This document shows positions 1 to 12,600 of a stretch of 64,000 nt of DNA, one piece after another (position 1 is the stretch's first letter; every line of letters begins with the position of its first letter). The notes beneath the pieces were generated by a model. It was not told the DNA's origin and did no database searches. It saw only the letters and a list, made by a program, of their open reading frames with translations. A program made the position numbers and the translations under genes. Source of the stretch: Lamellibrachia columna. Taxonomy: Eukaryota > Annelida > Polychaeta > Sabellida > Siboglinidae. The stretch covers positions 4,289,098 through 4,353,097 of the forward strand of contig OY759269.1 in the NCBI GenBank assembly GCA_963662155.1, in the 5' to 3' direction.

Positions 1-483
1 CTGTAAAGGTATGTACAATGATTTTCATTGGTCAACTGATATGCAGCTAGTTTGGGTTTCATATAAAAAAAATGCACCAAATCTCTAAAAGCACATGTAA
101 AATAACAATACTTCTTCAATACTTCACTATTGTTCAAGTATATTTACGTTTAGAAATGTCATAAAACAGGAATTTGACAGATTAATAAATCAACCAATGA
201 AAAACATTATATTTAACTTTTAACATTATATTTAATTTTGTATTGGTCTGTCTTTTAGTGCTGTAAAGCAATCTTTCTATAAAACTTTATATAAAGCTGG
301 CATATTTAACTTCATCACAAAGTGTTAGATATGTTAAGCCAGAAGGAACACCATAAAAAACATCAAAAAGTAGTTTGCTTATTCACAAATTTTTTGCTAC
401 AATGAAACCCACTGATATTTGACAATTATTGCCTAATAAAGGGATGTTTCAAATTGTTCTATTCTAAACCCTGCCCCACGTAC

Positions 484-628
484 GTTTTCCCGGTCGCTGC
501 CCATGCATCTGGAAGAGATGTTCAAGGAACGATTTCTCCGTCGCGCCAGAAAACATGGCTTCCTCATCTAGTAACCATAGTAACCCCTTCTGATCCTTGT
601 CTCGTGCATCATGGGAAGATGACCTCAC
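484..628 (-). CDS. Myo18 coding exon 13 (last one in window)
   Basis: This exon has 48 codons plus 1 base, acceptor ATTCCAG and donor AAAAC|GTACGT. It encodes [20 protein letters not shown] and [11 protein letters not shown], the conserved [25 protein letters not shown] block. The following exon is outside the window. Confidence 0.92.
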
Positions 629-3600
629 CTGGAATATCAACAACATGAATTATCATTTGTGAAATAGCAAGAGCAACTTATATTGCGCAGTATCTGGTCA
701 ATGGGACAGTTCTAAGCACTTTAAACTCCCCCCCAGCAGACTAGTTCATTCCATCACCAAGCCCCCCAGCAGACTTGTTCATTCCATCACCAAACCCCCC
801 CCCCCCCCGGCAGACTTGTTCATTCCATCACCAACCCCCCCCAGCAGACTTGTTCATTCCATCACCAACCCCCCCCCAGCAGACTTGTTCATTCCATCAC
901 CAACAGCAGACTTGTTCATTTCATCACCAACCCCCCCGGCAGACTTGTTCATTTCATCACCAACCCCCCCAGCAGACTTGTTCATTCCATCACCAACCCC
1001 CCCTAGCAGACTTGTTCATTCCATCACCAACCCCCCCCAGCAGACTTGTTCATTCCATCACCAACCCTCCCCCCAGCAGACTTGTTCATTCCATCACCAA
1101 CCCCCCCAGCAGACTTGTTCATTCCATCACCAACAGCAGACTTGTTCATTTCATCAACAACCCCCCCGGCAGACTTGTTCATTCCATCACCAACCCCCCC
1201 CACAGACTTGTTCATTCCATCACCAACTCGACTTTTCTGGGAAGCATTCAGCCATGCTGCAATTATCCACCACTGTCTATTGCCAGGTACTCATTTCTAC
1301 AGCTCAGTGAACTAGAGCAGGTGAACGAAACAGCATTAGTTTTTTGGTGAACAAAATTCAATTTCAATTATTGGGTTCGTCACTTTCGATGGACCGGTTG
1401 CTGAACAAAACAACTACAAAGTTTAACAGCATGACTGTCATTGTACTGCAGTGATTTGGTAGAAAAATAACCAGCTGGTATGTCCTGCATTCATGGCAAG
1501 CAAATTTACGCTGGACGGAAGCACCCATGGTTGTCACTACGTCATTACATCGTCACTGATTGCTGGAATCCAAAGCGGATTTCCACTGAGACAAGTAAAA
1601 TACTGTTTTTAATGGAGGCTTGTCAAAATACGATGTTACTGCCACATGATTATATGTGCCGTTCTGCTCAACATTTCCTAACATAATATGAAGGAAACGT
1701 TATGAAATTAACTTTGTCTGTTGTTTTTTTGGCACAAGTCACAGTGCAAACACAATACAAAATAAGACAGGACATTGAAATGCTTGTCACTTACCAGAGC
1801 TTGTTGCGATGGTTTATCTATGAGTGACACCAACGGCTGTGGACTGTAGCTGACCATCTCAAAGTCGCATGTCACGTCCTCCTGCAACGACATCATACTG
1901 GTCAGCAACCAACAAAAGAAATAAATAACTTGCTAAAAACCAGTAGCATTTCCTCCCACAAAATGTCCATATGTTTGACCCATTTTGAGTACCACATGTC
2001 ATTAAGAACGTTATTTTTTCCCCTGACCGTAGGACTGTTTTTTGAGAGAAAAAAATCTGTAAACCAACTTGACAGGCCTTGGAATGGAGCCCAATGTGTC
2101 GGTACTGCACAGTGCACCATACCAATGTGTCGGTACTGCACAATGCACCATACCAATGTGTCGGTATGGAGCGAAGTAAATATACCACAAAACTGGATGT
2201 GCAATTTTGTCAAGTGGCAAAAAGTTAAATATTTTGGCCACATTAAGAGAAACAATGGAATGAAAAAGACGGTGGCAGGGGAAGGAAGACACTTGAGGGA
2301 ACAGTGGCAGGGGAAGGAAGACACTTGAGGGAACAGCGGCAGGGGAAGGAAGACACTTGAGGGAACAGCGGCAGGGGAAGGAAGACACTTGAGGGAACAG
2401 CGGCAGGGGAAGGAAGACACTTGAGGGAACAGCGGCAGGGGAAGGAAGACACTTGAGGGAACAGCGGTAGGGGAAGGAAGACACTTGAGGGAACAGTGGC
2501 AGGGGAAGGAAGACACTTGAGGGAACAGTGGCAAGGGAAGGAAGACACTTGAGGGAACAGCGGCAGGGGAAGGAAGACACTTGAGGGAACAGCGGTAGGG
2601 GAAGGAAGACACTTGAGGGAACAGTGGTAGGGGAAGGAAGACACTTGAGGAAACAGTGGCAGGGGAAGGAAAACACTTGAGGGAACAGCGGCAGGGGAAG
2701 GAAGACACTTGAGGGAACAGCGGCAGGGGAAGGAAGACACTTGAGGGAACAGCGGCAGGGGAAGGAAGACACTTGAGGGAACAGTGGTAGGGGAAGGAAG
2801 ACACTTGAGGGAACAGCGGCAGGGGAAGGAAGACACTTGAGGGAACAGTGGTAGGGGAAGGAAGACACTTGAGGGAACAGCGACAGGGGAAGGAAGACAC
2901 TTGAGGGAACAGCGGTAGGGGAAGGAAGACACTTGAGGGAACAGTGGTAGGGGAAGGAAGACACTTGAGGGAACAGTGGCAGGGGAAGGAAGACACTTGA
3001 GGGAACAGTGGCAAGGGAAGGAAGACACTTGAGGGAACAGTGGTAGGGGAAGGAAGACACTTGAGGGAACAGTGGCAGGGGAAGGAAGACACTTGAGGGA
3101 ACAGTGGCAGGGGAAGGAAGACACTTGAGGGAACAGTGGTAGGGGAAGGAAGACACTTGAGGGAACAGTGGCAGGGGAAGGAAGACACTTGAGGGAACAG
3201 TGGCAGGGGAAGGAAGACACTTGAGGGAACTGTGGCAGGGAAAAGCAGCAGAGCAAGCCACAACAAAGATGGGAGAAGGACACCATAGATGTCTTTGGAA
3301 TAGCGACAGCGGCTGGTAGAATAGCTGGAAAAAGACATCTATTTCGAAGATTTGGGCTATGCATAATAGTTCTTTAGGCTTGATGCCCGAGTTTGATTGA
3401 AGAGGAGTAAGGGGCAGTTTACAATTGTCAACACTGACTTATTCATCAATTTATTAAAGAGGGGGTGTGGCCGTTATAAAAAATTTCTTAATGTCAGTTG
3501 CATGCGAAATATGGCCACTGTTGCATTATGCAGCGTCGCACGGTGAACTATCATGTAACTACTAGTTTTAAATCGTGCAACCATTCACAGCGCGGCACTG

Positions 3601-6600
3601 TAATACAGTCCGCCATCTTGGAAATTCACAACTTCGTGGAAAACAATTATCAAAGTGATGCCATCGAGTTGTTAAAAAACCAAAAAGCTTTAACACAATT
3701 ATTGGCGATAAATGTTTGTGAACATATTCCAGTGGTTATTATTGCTTGTTCTGTATAAATGTTTGTGAACATATTCCGGTGGTTATTATCGCTTGTTCTG
3801 TATAAATGTGTCATAACTGTTACATTGATCTATTTTTGAATGTGGAAAATTATAAACATTTTAAAGTACTAATTCATGGAAAGGGGTATGAGAATTTTAA
3901 GCTTTGTTTGTATGAGTGGGTAAACGTCGACAATTGTGAAAGTGATTAATGTCATTAGACAGTCGAACTGACCTGACAATACAGGTCCTGCTGTGACGTA
4001 AACACGATGTCGTGATAAAGCAGTTGTAGTCGTTCCTGCAGGTAGTTGTGTCCAAAGTCCTCAGATGTGGCGCCACCAGTCCTGCCACATGACGCCGCGT
4101 TCTGGAAGCCGGGGGCGTCCAGAACGAGAATGGACGACACGGTGCGCACGTTGGACGACAGCGACCTGGTGGCAGATAACACAACACCTTGTGAATAACA
4201 ACTTGATTCAGCAATCTTACAAATGTTGAATAACAAGAGTTAACAAGATTGACATCCAAAGTAAAGTGGACCACGAACGCGCTGGCCTAGGGGCTTTGTA
4301 AATTAAAAAAAAAAATTGGATGTGGGTGGGTGGGTGGGTGGGTGGGTGGGTGGGTGACAGGTCCACTTCAATTATATAAAAAGAATTGGAAGGAAAGGTA
4401 TCCAGTATATTATTTAATTTTTTCTGGTATGGTTGAAATTTAACAATTGGCTTTCCATTTACTGCACTGGCAATGCAAGCACGGCGCCTCCATTGTGTGT
4501 GTTTGGATGGGGTGAGCAGCAGCAGGGTTAATCCTACCAATTTGCTGTACTTTTTTATATTTACAAAGTCCCTTATTTAGAGTCCAACGATTATTCATCT
4601 ATCATTCTATGTGTAACTTTACCTATAATAAAAAATAACATCAACTTAAAATTTGGACAAACTAGTAAAATTTGCCAATTGGGCTTCTGAGACTAAAACT
4701 CTGGCAAACATTTACCTGTTGATGAGTGAGACTAGGGCCTGGAAGGCCTCCATGTAGAGCCCCATCACAAAGCCTTCCAAGGCCTCCATGCCGGTCAGGG
4801 TGTTGTCAGTCGCCATCCCTGGTTTCTCGGCCCTATTCATAGACAAGTACATTTTGTTTTCATGTTGATGAAAGTTGAGCAAGATTAATGCAGCAATCAT
4901 ACTCATGTAACACACGTTGTTGATCAACATATATTTATGTTGTATGGTATTTATCTATCTGTGTCTCATAGGATGCAACGATTGTCATGCGACTGGTGAA
5001 GTTTTCTATGCATATAGTTATGCGTCCCGTGAAGTTTTTATGCATACAGGACACAGGATCTTACATCCCATAAACACCTGCATACATATATGAAAAATAC
5101 AACAAAAATCGACTGTTTTGTCATCTAACACTTTCCCTCGTAAACACAGTGGTTGTCATGGATACCTGAGTGTGTTTTGTGGTGCCACCTGGAAGATGCT
5201 TCTCGCCAACGCCTCGACTGTTGTGCCAAGGACTGCTGCTGCCCTCTGTGCGGCTGCCGGGCGAGCGAACTGATACTTGTTGTTCTGGCCTAGTGACAGA
5301 AACAGGAATTACGTTGAACTTTGTCCTGCATACAACCCAAGGTCAACTGTGTGCAACCCAAGGTCAATACGTGACAAGGCTCTGACGCGAGGATGAACTG
5401 ATGCATCTACGGTGGGTTTTTCCACATATTTCATAAATGTATGTTACATTTTCCCCACTGGAAACTTTATCACAACATTGTGGTTTCTAGAGATTGTAGT
5501 TTCATATTTAATTATTAGTTAACAAAACCATCTACTCATTAGTTATCCTTTTATCTGGTCATTTAAAACTTTCATGAGAAAGCATAACAATTCATGACTT
5601 TTTTGTAATTTCTTTCTTTTAGTAACCGGGTATTTGATTCATCACCAGTTAACTTTAATTATCCTTGAAATTTGTTTAAAGGACACATTTTTTCAGGATA
5701 AAAGGAGTTTAAGGAAAAAAATATTTAAGGTTTTTAAGGTGAAACAAAAGTCATGGTTTGGGGGCTATGGACCTAAGAGACAATAAAAACTAACCACGTG
5801 CAAGTAAAATCAAGAATAACACGCCAGTGGGAGAATCCGGTCATATCTCCGAACGACTGAGGGCTGACATGTTAACCAGTGCGACCGATAAGTGCATGCG
5901 CAGTTCTATATAATCGGGGTGACCTAGACTAAACTGACGTACTAAGGGAGGCCGGCATACACAGAACTTATGCAAAGTCTCAAAGAAACGTTATTTTGCC
6001 AGAAAGAAGAATAGTTTAATAAACAACGGCCAACATGTTACATAAGTTGGGCTTGGACGCAAATAGCATGGCCACATCCTATTGGCAAGAATAGGAATAG
6101 GTGTATGTGAATATTATTATCATTTGGCGAGCGAATATTGGCAGAATACCACACTTGTGACACAGTATGGTTAAGATGTTGTGTGTTCAAAAAGGTTTTC
6201 CTAGTAAACCGCTGGTGAGATATTCTTAATTGTAGTTACACAAGGTTGTTTTAGTAATTCTTATAGTTGTATAGACTGAAAAACATGACTTTTGTTTTGC
6301 TTTAAAGGAATGTCCAACGTGACTAGTTTCTACCTGACGTTGTCCTACAAATGTACTAGCTAGTAAGCAGATTCAACATTTCAGCTGGTTACATTAAGAC
6401 AATAGATCATTCAACCATGACACAATGTATAAGACTCACGATTTAGTACTTCCTAGGTCACAATTTCGGAAAAATTTGCAACTTGCTGGGTGGAAATAAT
6501 GGAATTTTGCACATTTCATGTAATCTTTTCTTACCGTGAAAAAAAACGGAATTTGAAGGAATATTTTGCAAAGTAATTTTAAGGGACAAAAATAAAGGAA

Positions 6601-9600
6601 TTTAAAGAAATAAAAAAATTAAATGTATGACCACTGAAGAAATTTCTAATCATCCCACCTTTGACACAGGAAGCCACCCCTAAATGATAGACGGCAGCGA
6701 GTACTGAGTATATGGCCATTGATTCGTCCTTGCGGAAGCCAAGTAGACCGAGGGAATGGTGGATCTTAGCCCACGCTTGAGTGGCGCGTTGTCGATCCTC
6801 TTGCTACAGCAAGACAGCAAGAATTAACATCAAAATACCTACAGTTGTTTTAAAGGGAATATAGCTACCTCTCAGTCTAAAAATTTTCCTCGACCGAGCT
6901 TTCAAGACCATCTCAGTCCCCTTGACTGCGTCAGTCTGAACTGCCCCCTGGTGTTATGTAACCATGTCACATGACAGCAGTTCCAGGAATATCGCGGGAA
7001 TGTTGTAACCCCTGTCTCTGTTGTTTGCTGGGTGTCTCTTCTGTATTTTATATCGTTTCACTGATATTTCTGCACCAGAAATTGACTTCTCTGTCCAGCA
7101 TTGTCACATCTTCAGACTGATGCTGATGAAGGTACTGAGAGGGTATTGAAAGTTTTGTTGAGCAAACAAAATTCGACTCTGAGAGGTAGCTACAGATCCA
7201 TTAAAATGAATATAACAAATTCCATTAACACACTACATGCCGATACCTACAGTTGTTGATAACACAGAAGAAATGTTTAGTCTAATTAATAAACATCAAT
7301 AAATCTTTCTCATCAATACATAAAAGTTGACGAAACATTTATGAAAGATTGAAAGCTTGTAAACATTGATAATGAAAGCTCTTAAACAATGATAAACATT
7401 TAAAAAGAATGCAATTACATATGACTTCTTACTATTGGGTAGGGAATATTTGTTTAGAATACACTAACTACACAAGACAACATAGAACATGACTGGCTGT
7501 GTCATCTCGTTATTATTGTCATTTAATTTAATTTTCAGAACAATTAAATTCTTTACAATTTCATCATAGACACTAATTTATTTATAAACTTAAGCATCGC
7601 TAAAGTTCATCATTTAGAATGCGCTCACTGTTGTTATATGTGGAAGCAAGAGAATTATTTATGACTGGATGTGCTGTACACATAAAGAGTGAGGTTAGCA
7701 ACACTATCAGTTATGATTATATGTGCCAACTGTTTAGTAGTAGTAGTAGTAGTTGTGTAAATATTTACTCTCTGTGTAACCATTTCCCAAGCAGGACACA
7801 CACACACACACATATCGCCACAACATTAGGCATTAGTGGTGAAAGCTCAAAACTGTAAACCTTTCACATTAATTAACACTCACTGATCAGAAACAAAGAC
7901 AAAATTAAATAAACCCAGTGTGCACAAATCAACTAGTTAACATGTGTCGATCTAATCTAATGAAATTATAATGAAATATTTGCAAAGGAAACTTATCAAA
8001 GAACTGAATTAAAATCATCATACATAAGGGTGATGGTTCAATAATAAAATTTTTATTAATTAAAGATACAAAAATATATTAGAGTGGGCATGACACACGT
8101 TGATCTATATCTACAGTCACTGTAGAACATGACACACGTTGATCTATATCTACAGTCACTGTAGAACATGACACACGTTGATCTATATCTACAGTCACTG
8201 TAGAACATGACACACGTTGATCTATATCTACAGTCACTGTAGAACATGACACACGTTGATCTATATCTACAGTCACTGTAGAACATGACACACGTTGATC
8301 TATATCTACAGTCACTGTAGAACATGACACACGTTGATCTATATCTACAGTCACTGCAGAACACATAACTTGTCTCAGTAACTATTTCATGTCATTAATT
8401 TCTCATGAAGTAATTATTTATTTCTTGAATGAACATATATATAATTTTCTTGTAGTGTATCATACCTTGATCATCTCTCAACAATCTGTGGTATTCATTC
8501 TGAATATTTTGGCCGACTTACTCGGTCTTTGCCATGGTCATGTGACACACCCATTGCGAAGTCAGTCAGGCGAAATATTCGGAAAGAATACCAGTTTCTT
8601 AAGAGGTAATCATCCTGTCATTAATAATTTATTTATTATTTACATAATGTGAACAATAAATTACAATACATTTGGTCATCACCAAGTGGTAACAGAAATC
8701 ATCATTTGGGCTAGAGCAAACCCGCAGATCAGCGACTGACCGTTCGTTGTTCAACAAATAGAGATTACAAATACGAACATATTTATAGAGTTAATATGTA
8801 TCTTCAGAAACCAGACACTGAAATATGTCAAAATTTTTCATGTACAGCATCTCGAATTTTTTTACATTTGAATTGTTTTTTAAATCATGAATTCAGAATG
8901 TTGGTAAAAATCACTGTGGGGGGTTTATGTGTTCTACACTGACTGTTACCCCACTGGGGTTTTGAAGGACACCCCCTCCCCCCGGCAACACAAACAACCA
9001 CACACGACAGCGACATAAACATGTCCCTACCTCCTTCATATCAAACACCTGAGACAGTAATACAGGTTTGTCAGAATCTTCGCATGCAAACAATTGACTA
9101 CATGCAACTAGAAAAGTAGCGGTCATTTTAAAGCACACATTTACAAGTTTTGAACTAAACAGCTAAATATGCATCATAATTGTGCACTTCCACAAGACTG
9201 GGCAACAGAATGAAAACAAGTTCATCAACCAGGGGGGTAGATGTGCAGAAAAAAGTTTCTTAGCAAAGTTAGGACTTGGTCTTCATCAACTGTAAGATTA
9301 AAAAGATAACTTTTTCACCAATGTGATGTAGAGTATGCAACAAACGTTACATTGGTGTCAACAATGTCTCTTTAATATATTAAAGTCAGACAAACAAGAA
9401 AATTCACGTCATTAGGAAATGTTTTTGTCATGTGAGGGAGATTTTATGGACACCGTGTGACTTATACAATTCAGCACTCAACATCCTGTTGTACAAGACA
9501 CAGTGAAAAGTTATCTTTTTAATCTCAGTTATCTTTTTGAGACCAAGTTCTAACTTTGCTTGGAAACCGATTTTTAGTTATTTTCTGCACTTCTTATTGT

Positions 9601-12600
9601 CAATGTACTTGTCTTCTTCCATTGCCCAGTACACAAGCAGCTAGAAAAGCTGTGATCTTCGGAAAGCATACATTTACAAGTTTAGAACTAAACAGCTCAA
9701 TATGCATGGTCAATATTAAACTGTAACATAGAAGTAGAAAGAGCAGTTGCTGCCACAGGCAAAATCTATGAGCATATAACCAAACTGGAATGCTAATAAA
9801 GCCAGAGTACTAGATAATCAGTCAATATTAGCATTCTGCAATAAAGATATTTTGCTAACAGACTTATCCACATTTAGCTGTATGTCAACACTGGCAAGAT
9901 TTAGTTATGTTGGTATTGGCTAACCCAGCCAATATTATCATCAACCTAGCCAATATATCATCAACCCAGCCAATTGAGCCAAAGGTCAAAGATGAATATG
10001 ATTGATTTTTCATTTGAATATCAACTGAACATTAACTACCTATTTTCTTGTTTTTGTTTCAGTTGGCTATATAAAATGTAAGAAATTCTTGTAGAAATAT
10101 AATAAATTATCTAGCCTCCAAATGCTGTTCAGAAACATGTATCTGCCTTTTTACTATATATATCGAAGCAACCTGTAATTTAACAGGCAGAAATTGTTAC
10201 TTTGCAACTGATATACCCATTCTAGTAATCCGCATACTCACAAACATCAGTCCAACAGCATGTAACATTTATATCATAACAATGATGCAATGATCATGTC
10301 ATCATATGCATATGGCAGCAACATTAAAGAAGATACAGATTAACAATAAGTTGCCATGGGATACAGCCGTTGTTGCTACGGTTACTCACCCGCTGTAATG
10401 GGGTCATGAAGACGCTGGGCTCTCCAAGGTTCTCCAACTGCAACTCTTTGCTGTAGTATTGAGAATACATGAAACCTTTAAGGGACGATCTCAAAACATG
10501 ACACCGATGTCTTTTCACCCCAAACCCCCTCCCTCCACTACATGAAATGTTGAGTTACATTCATCAACAACTTTATACTACTCAGATGGCACTTCAGCTG
10601 TCATAATGCAAAGCTGCCTGCATGTGCTCAGTGACATGTGCTCAGTGACATGTGCTCAGTGACATGAAACAACCACAAATTGAAAGTTGCTATTTTCTAT
10701 CAAACATACACCACAACATTATTATGGTTCAATCTACGATTTTTATTAATTCAGTTATACAACTGTGCATTGTTTTTTAAACATATGCCTCCATCATTTC
10801 CCAAAGTAATCAACTAACATCAGACTAAAGGTAACTATCATACAAGGATTGTCTGAACAACAATTTATCATAACAAGCAATTTAGCTCAAATGTTTATAT
10901 AATTAACCAAGTTTAAATTCACATATCACATTGACACAAAAGCACCCCTAATGATGTCTCACAGACGCATCCAGTTAAACTATCTTCAGAAGTAACAGGG
11001 ACTATGATTATGGTGGTTCCACGTTTATGCATGGTTAACAGTGCTACTGCTCGTGTGACTGCAAGATGTGAACTGACCGTAGTTCAGTGTCGATTCCAGC
11101 CAACATCTGGTAGAAGACATGGAAGGTCGGTTCTCCTTCTGGACGTTTAACCACACGAGACTTCTCCAACATGAGCACCTGACACATAGACATGTCTATA
11201 CATGCTTCTTCTAGAGCAAACATCTCTAAGAGGATTCTAGTTTACTAAGAACTTGCTACTTAAAGAAAAATGTAATTATCAATTTAATAGAGAAAATATA
11301 ACATCAGAGTAGGTAATTCAGACCCCATCCTACAAACAATTACATGGTTGCATGTTAGAGTTTGTGAGTGCATGTCGGGCTACACATCTACCCTGTGTGT
11401 GGAATCTTTTACCTCCCCTGGCATAGACACCTGGCAAAAGGGACCAATGGCTTTTAGTTTATCTTCTGAAAGAGTTTTGCAGGTGGACTCAAACCCGAGC
11501 CGAGTTACTGTGTCCCACAAATTATCTGTGTAAACGCCTGATAAATATTGTTAAAATCTAACACATTAGTATACTTGTATGGAGGCTATTAAACACATCG
11601 GTCTACCTGTATGGATGCTATTTAACACATCAGTCTACCTGTATGGAGGCAATCTAATGCAGTAGTTTACCTGTATGGAGGCTATTTAACACATCAGTAT
11701 ACCTGTATGGAGGCAATCTAATGCAGTAGTTTACCTGTACGGAGGCTGCGGCCACCTGACCGGCCTGATCAAAGTCAACAGAGAACAAGTGTGTGAAGCG
11801 GGTCGCGCTGGTGTTCATGATGGTGCGACTGTTGCCAAATGAGTCGAGTAGAGTGAAGACGGCTGTCAACTTCTCCGCTGGAAACGTGAAATTTCTTTTT
11901 AAATTTTTATACTTCACAATTTGGTAGATCTTTCTATCTGATTATCATTTCTGCTTCTCGTTTGCATACATGTGCACTGCACAAGTTATTTATTAACGAA
12001 AAAGGATCAATATCTGTACCCAGTTACATTGAATTCTGCTTAACAGAATCACTTTGGCCCAGAGCACTTTGATTCTCTTTAAGAGACTGATTGACCGTCA
12101 TAAGCGAATTTCCTCAGAATTATGTTAAGTCAACATATATGAAATAAATTTATTTTATTTTAACCATACTGAATTACTGCATCCAGTCAGTGTCTGTACG
12201 AGTCAAGTTATCAAGTCATTCATGTCATGCTCAAATCGGCCTAATAGTGGAGAGTCACTGAACCTTTCCTCAACGCACTGAGAGCATTTCTATATTGTAT
12301 CCCAGCCATTATGATTCTACAGGCCGATTCTTTTACCCATGATTCTATTCAGCAGAGTCCACTGTACCCCACATGGTCCATAGTTGAATGCATTGTGTAT
12401 ATCGAAAATAAAAAATATATATCAGGAAACGTGATTGCCTTCATTGATCCCATTAGTTGCAAATGAACTGATATTACATTTCAAATATGACGACATGTAA
12501 ACCAAAAAAAATTTGTTAGAAACCTCAATTATAATTCACTAGCTTACACCGACGATAGCGTGAAAATAATGCTGTCAGCAATTACGGCATGCAGGTGTTT

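Larger units (their letters stand above)
6804..10389. other. Myo18 intron 7, mostly AT-rich with listed repeats
   Basis: It holds a 39-bp tandem array, a foldback element and a pair of direct repeats (about 9070-9170 and 9615-9710). Short TAG and CA runs lie at 7736-7810. No coding signal was found. Confidence 0.6.

Noticed and set aside
775..1350. Three overlapping plus frames of 89-191 codons
   Set aside because: Periodicity of a C-rich minisatellite.
1902..3364. Minus-strand open frames of 370-480 codons rich in [13 protein letters not shown]
   Set aside because: They come from a 32-bp tandem repeat that is stop-free in three frames; there are no codon, splice or start signals.
3611..3622. 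CCGCCATCTTGG, a strong YY1-type motif
   Set aside because: It is deep in a Myo18 intron with no CpG enrichment or donor nearby; likely chance or part of a degraded repeat.
8088..8361. Regular 39-bp repeats considered as a CRISPR array
   Set aside because: The units are contiguous without unique spacers, in a eukaryotic intron.
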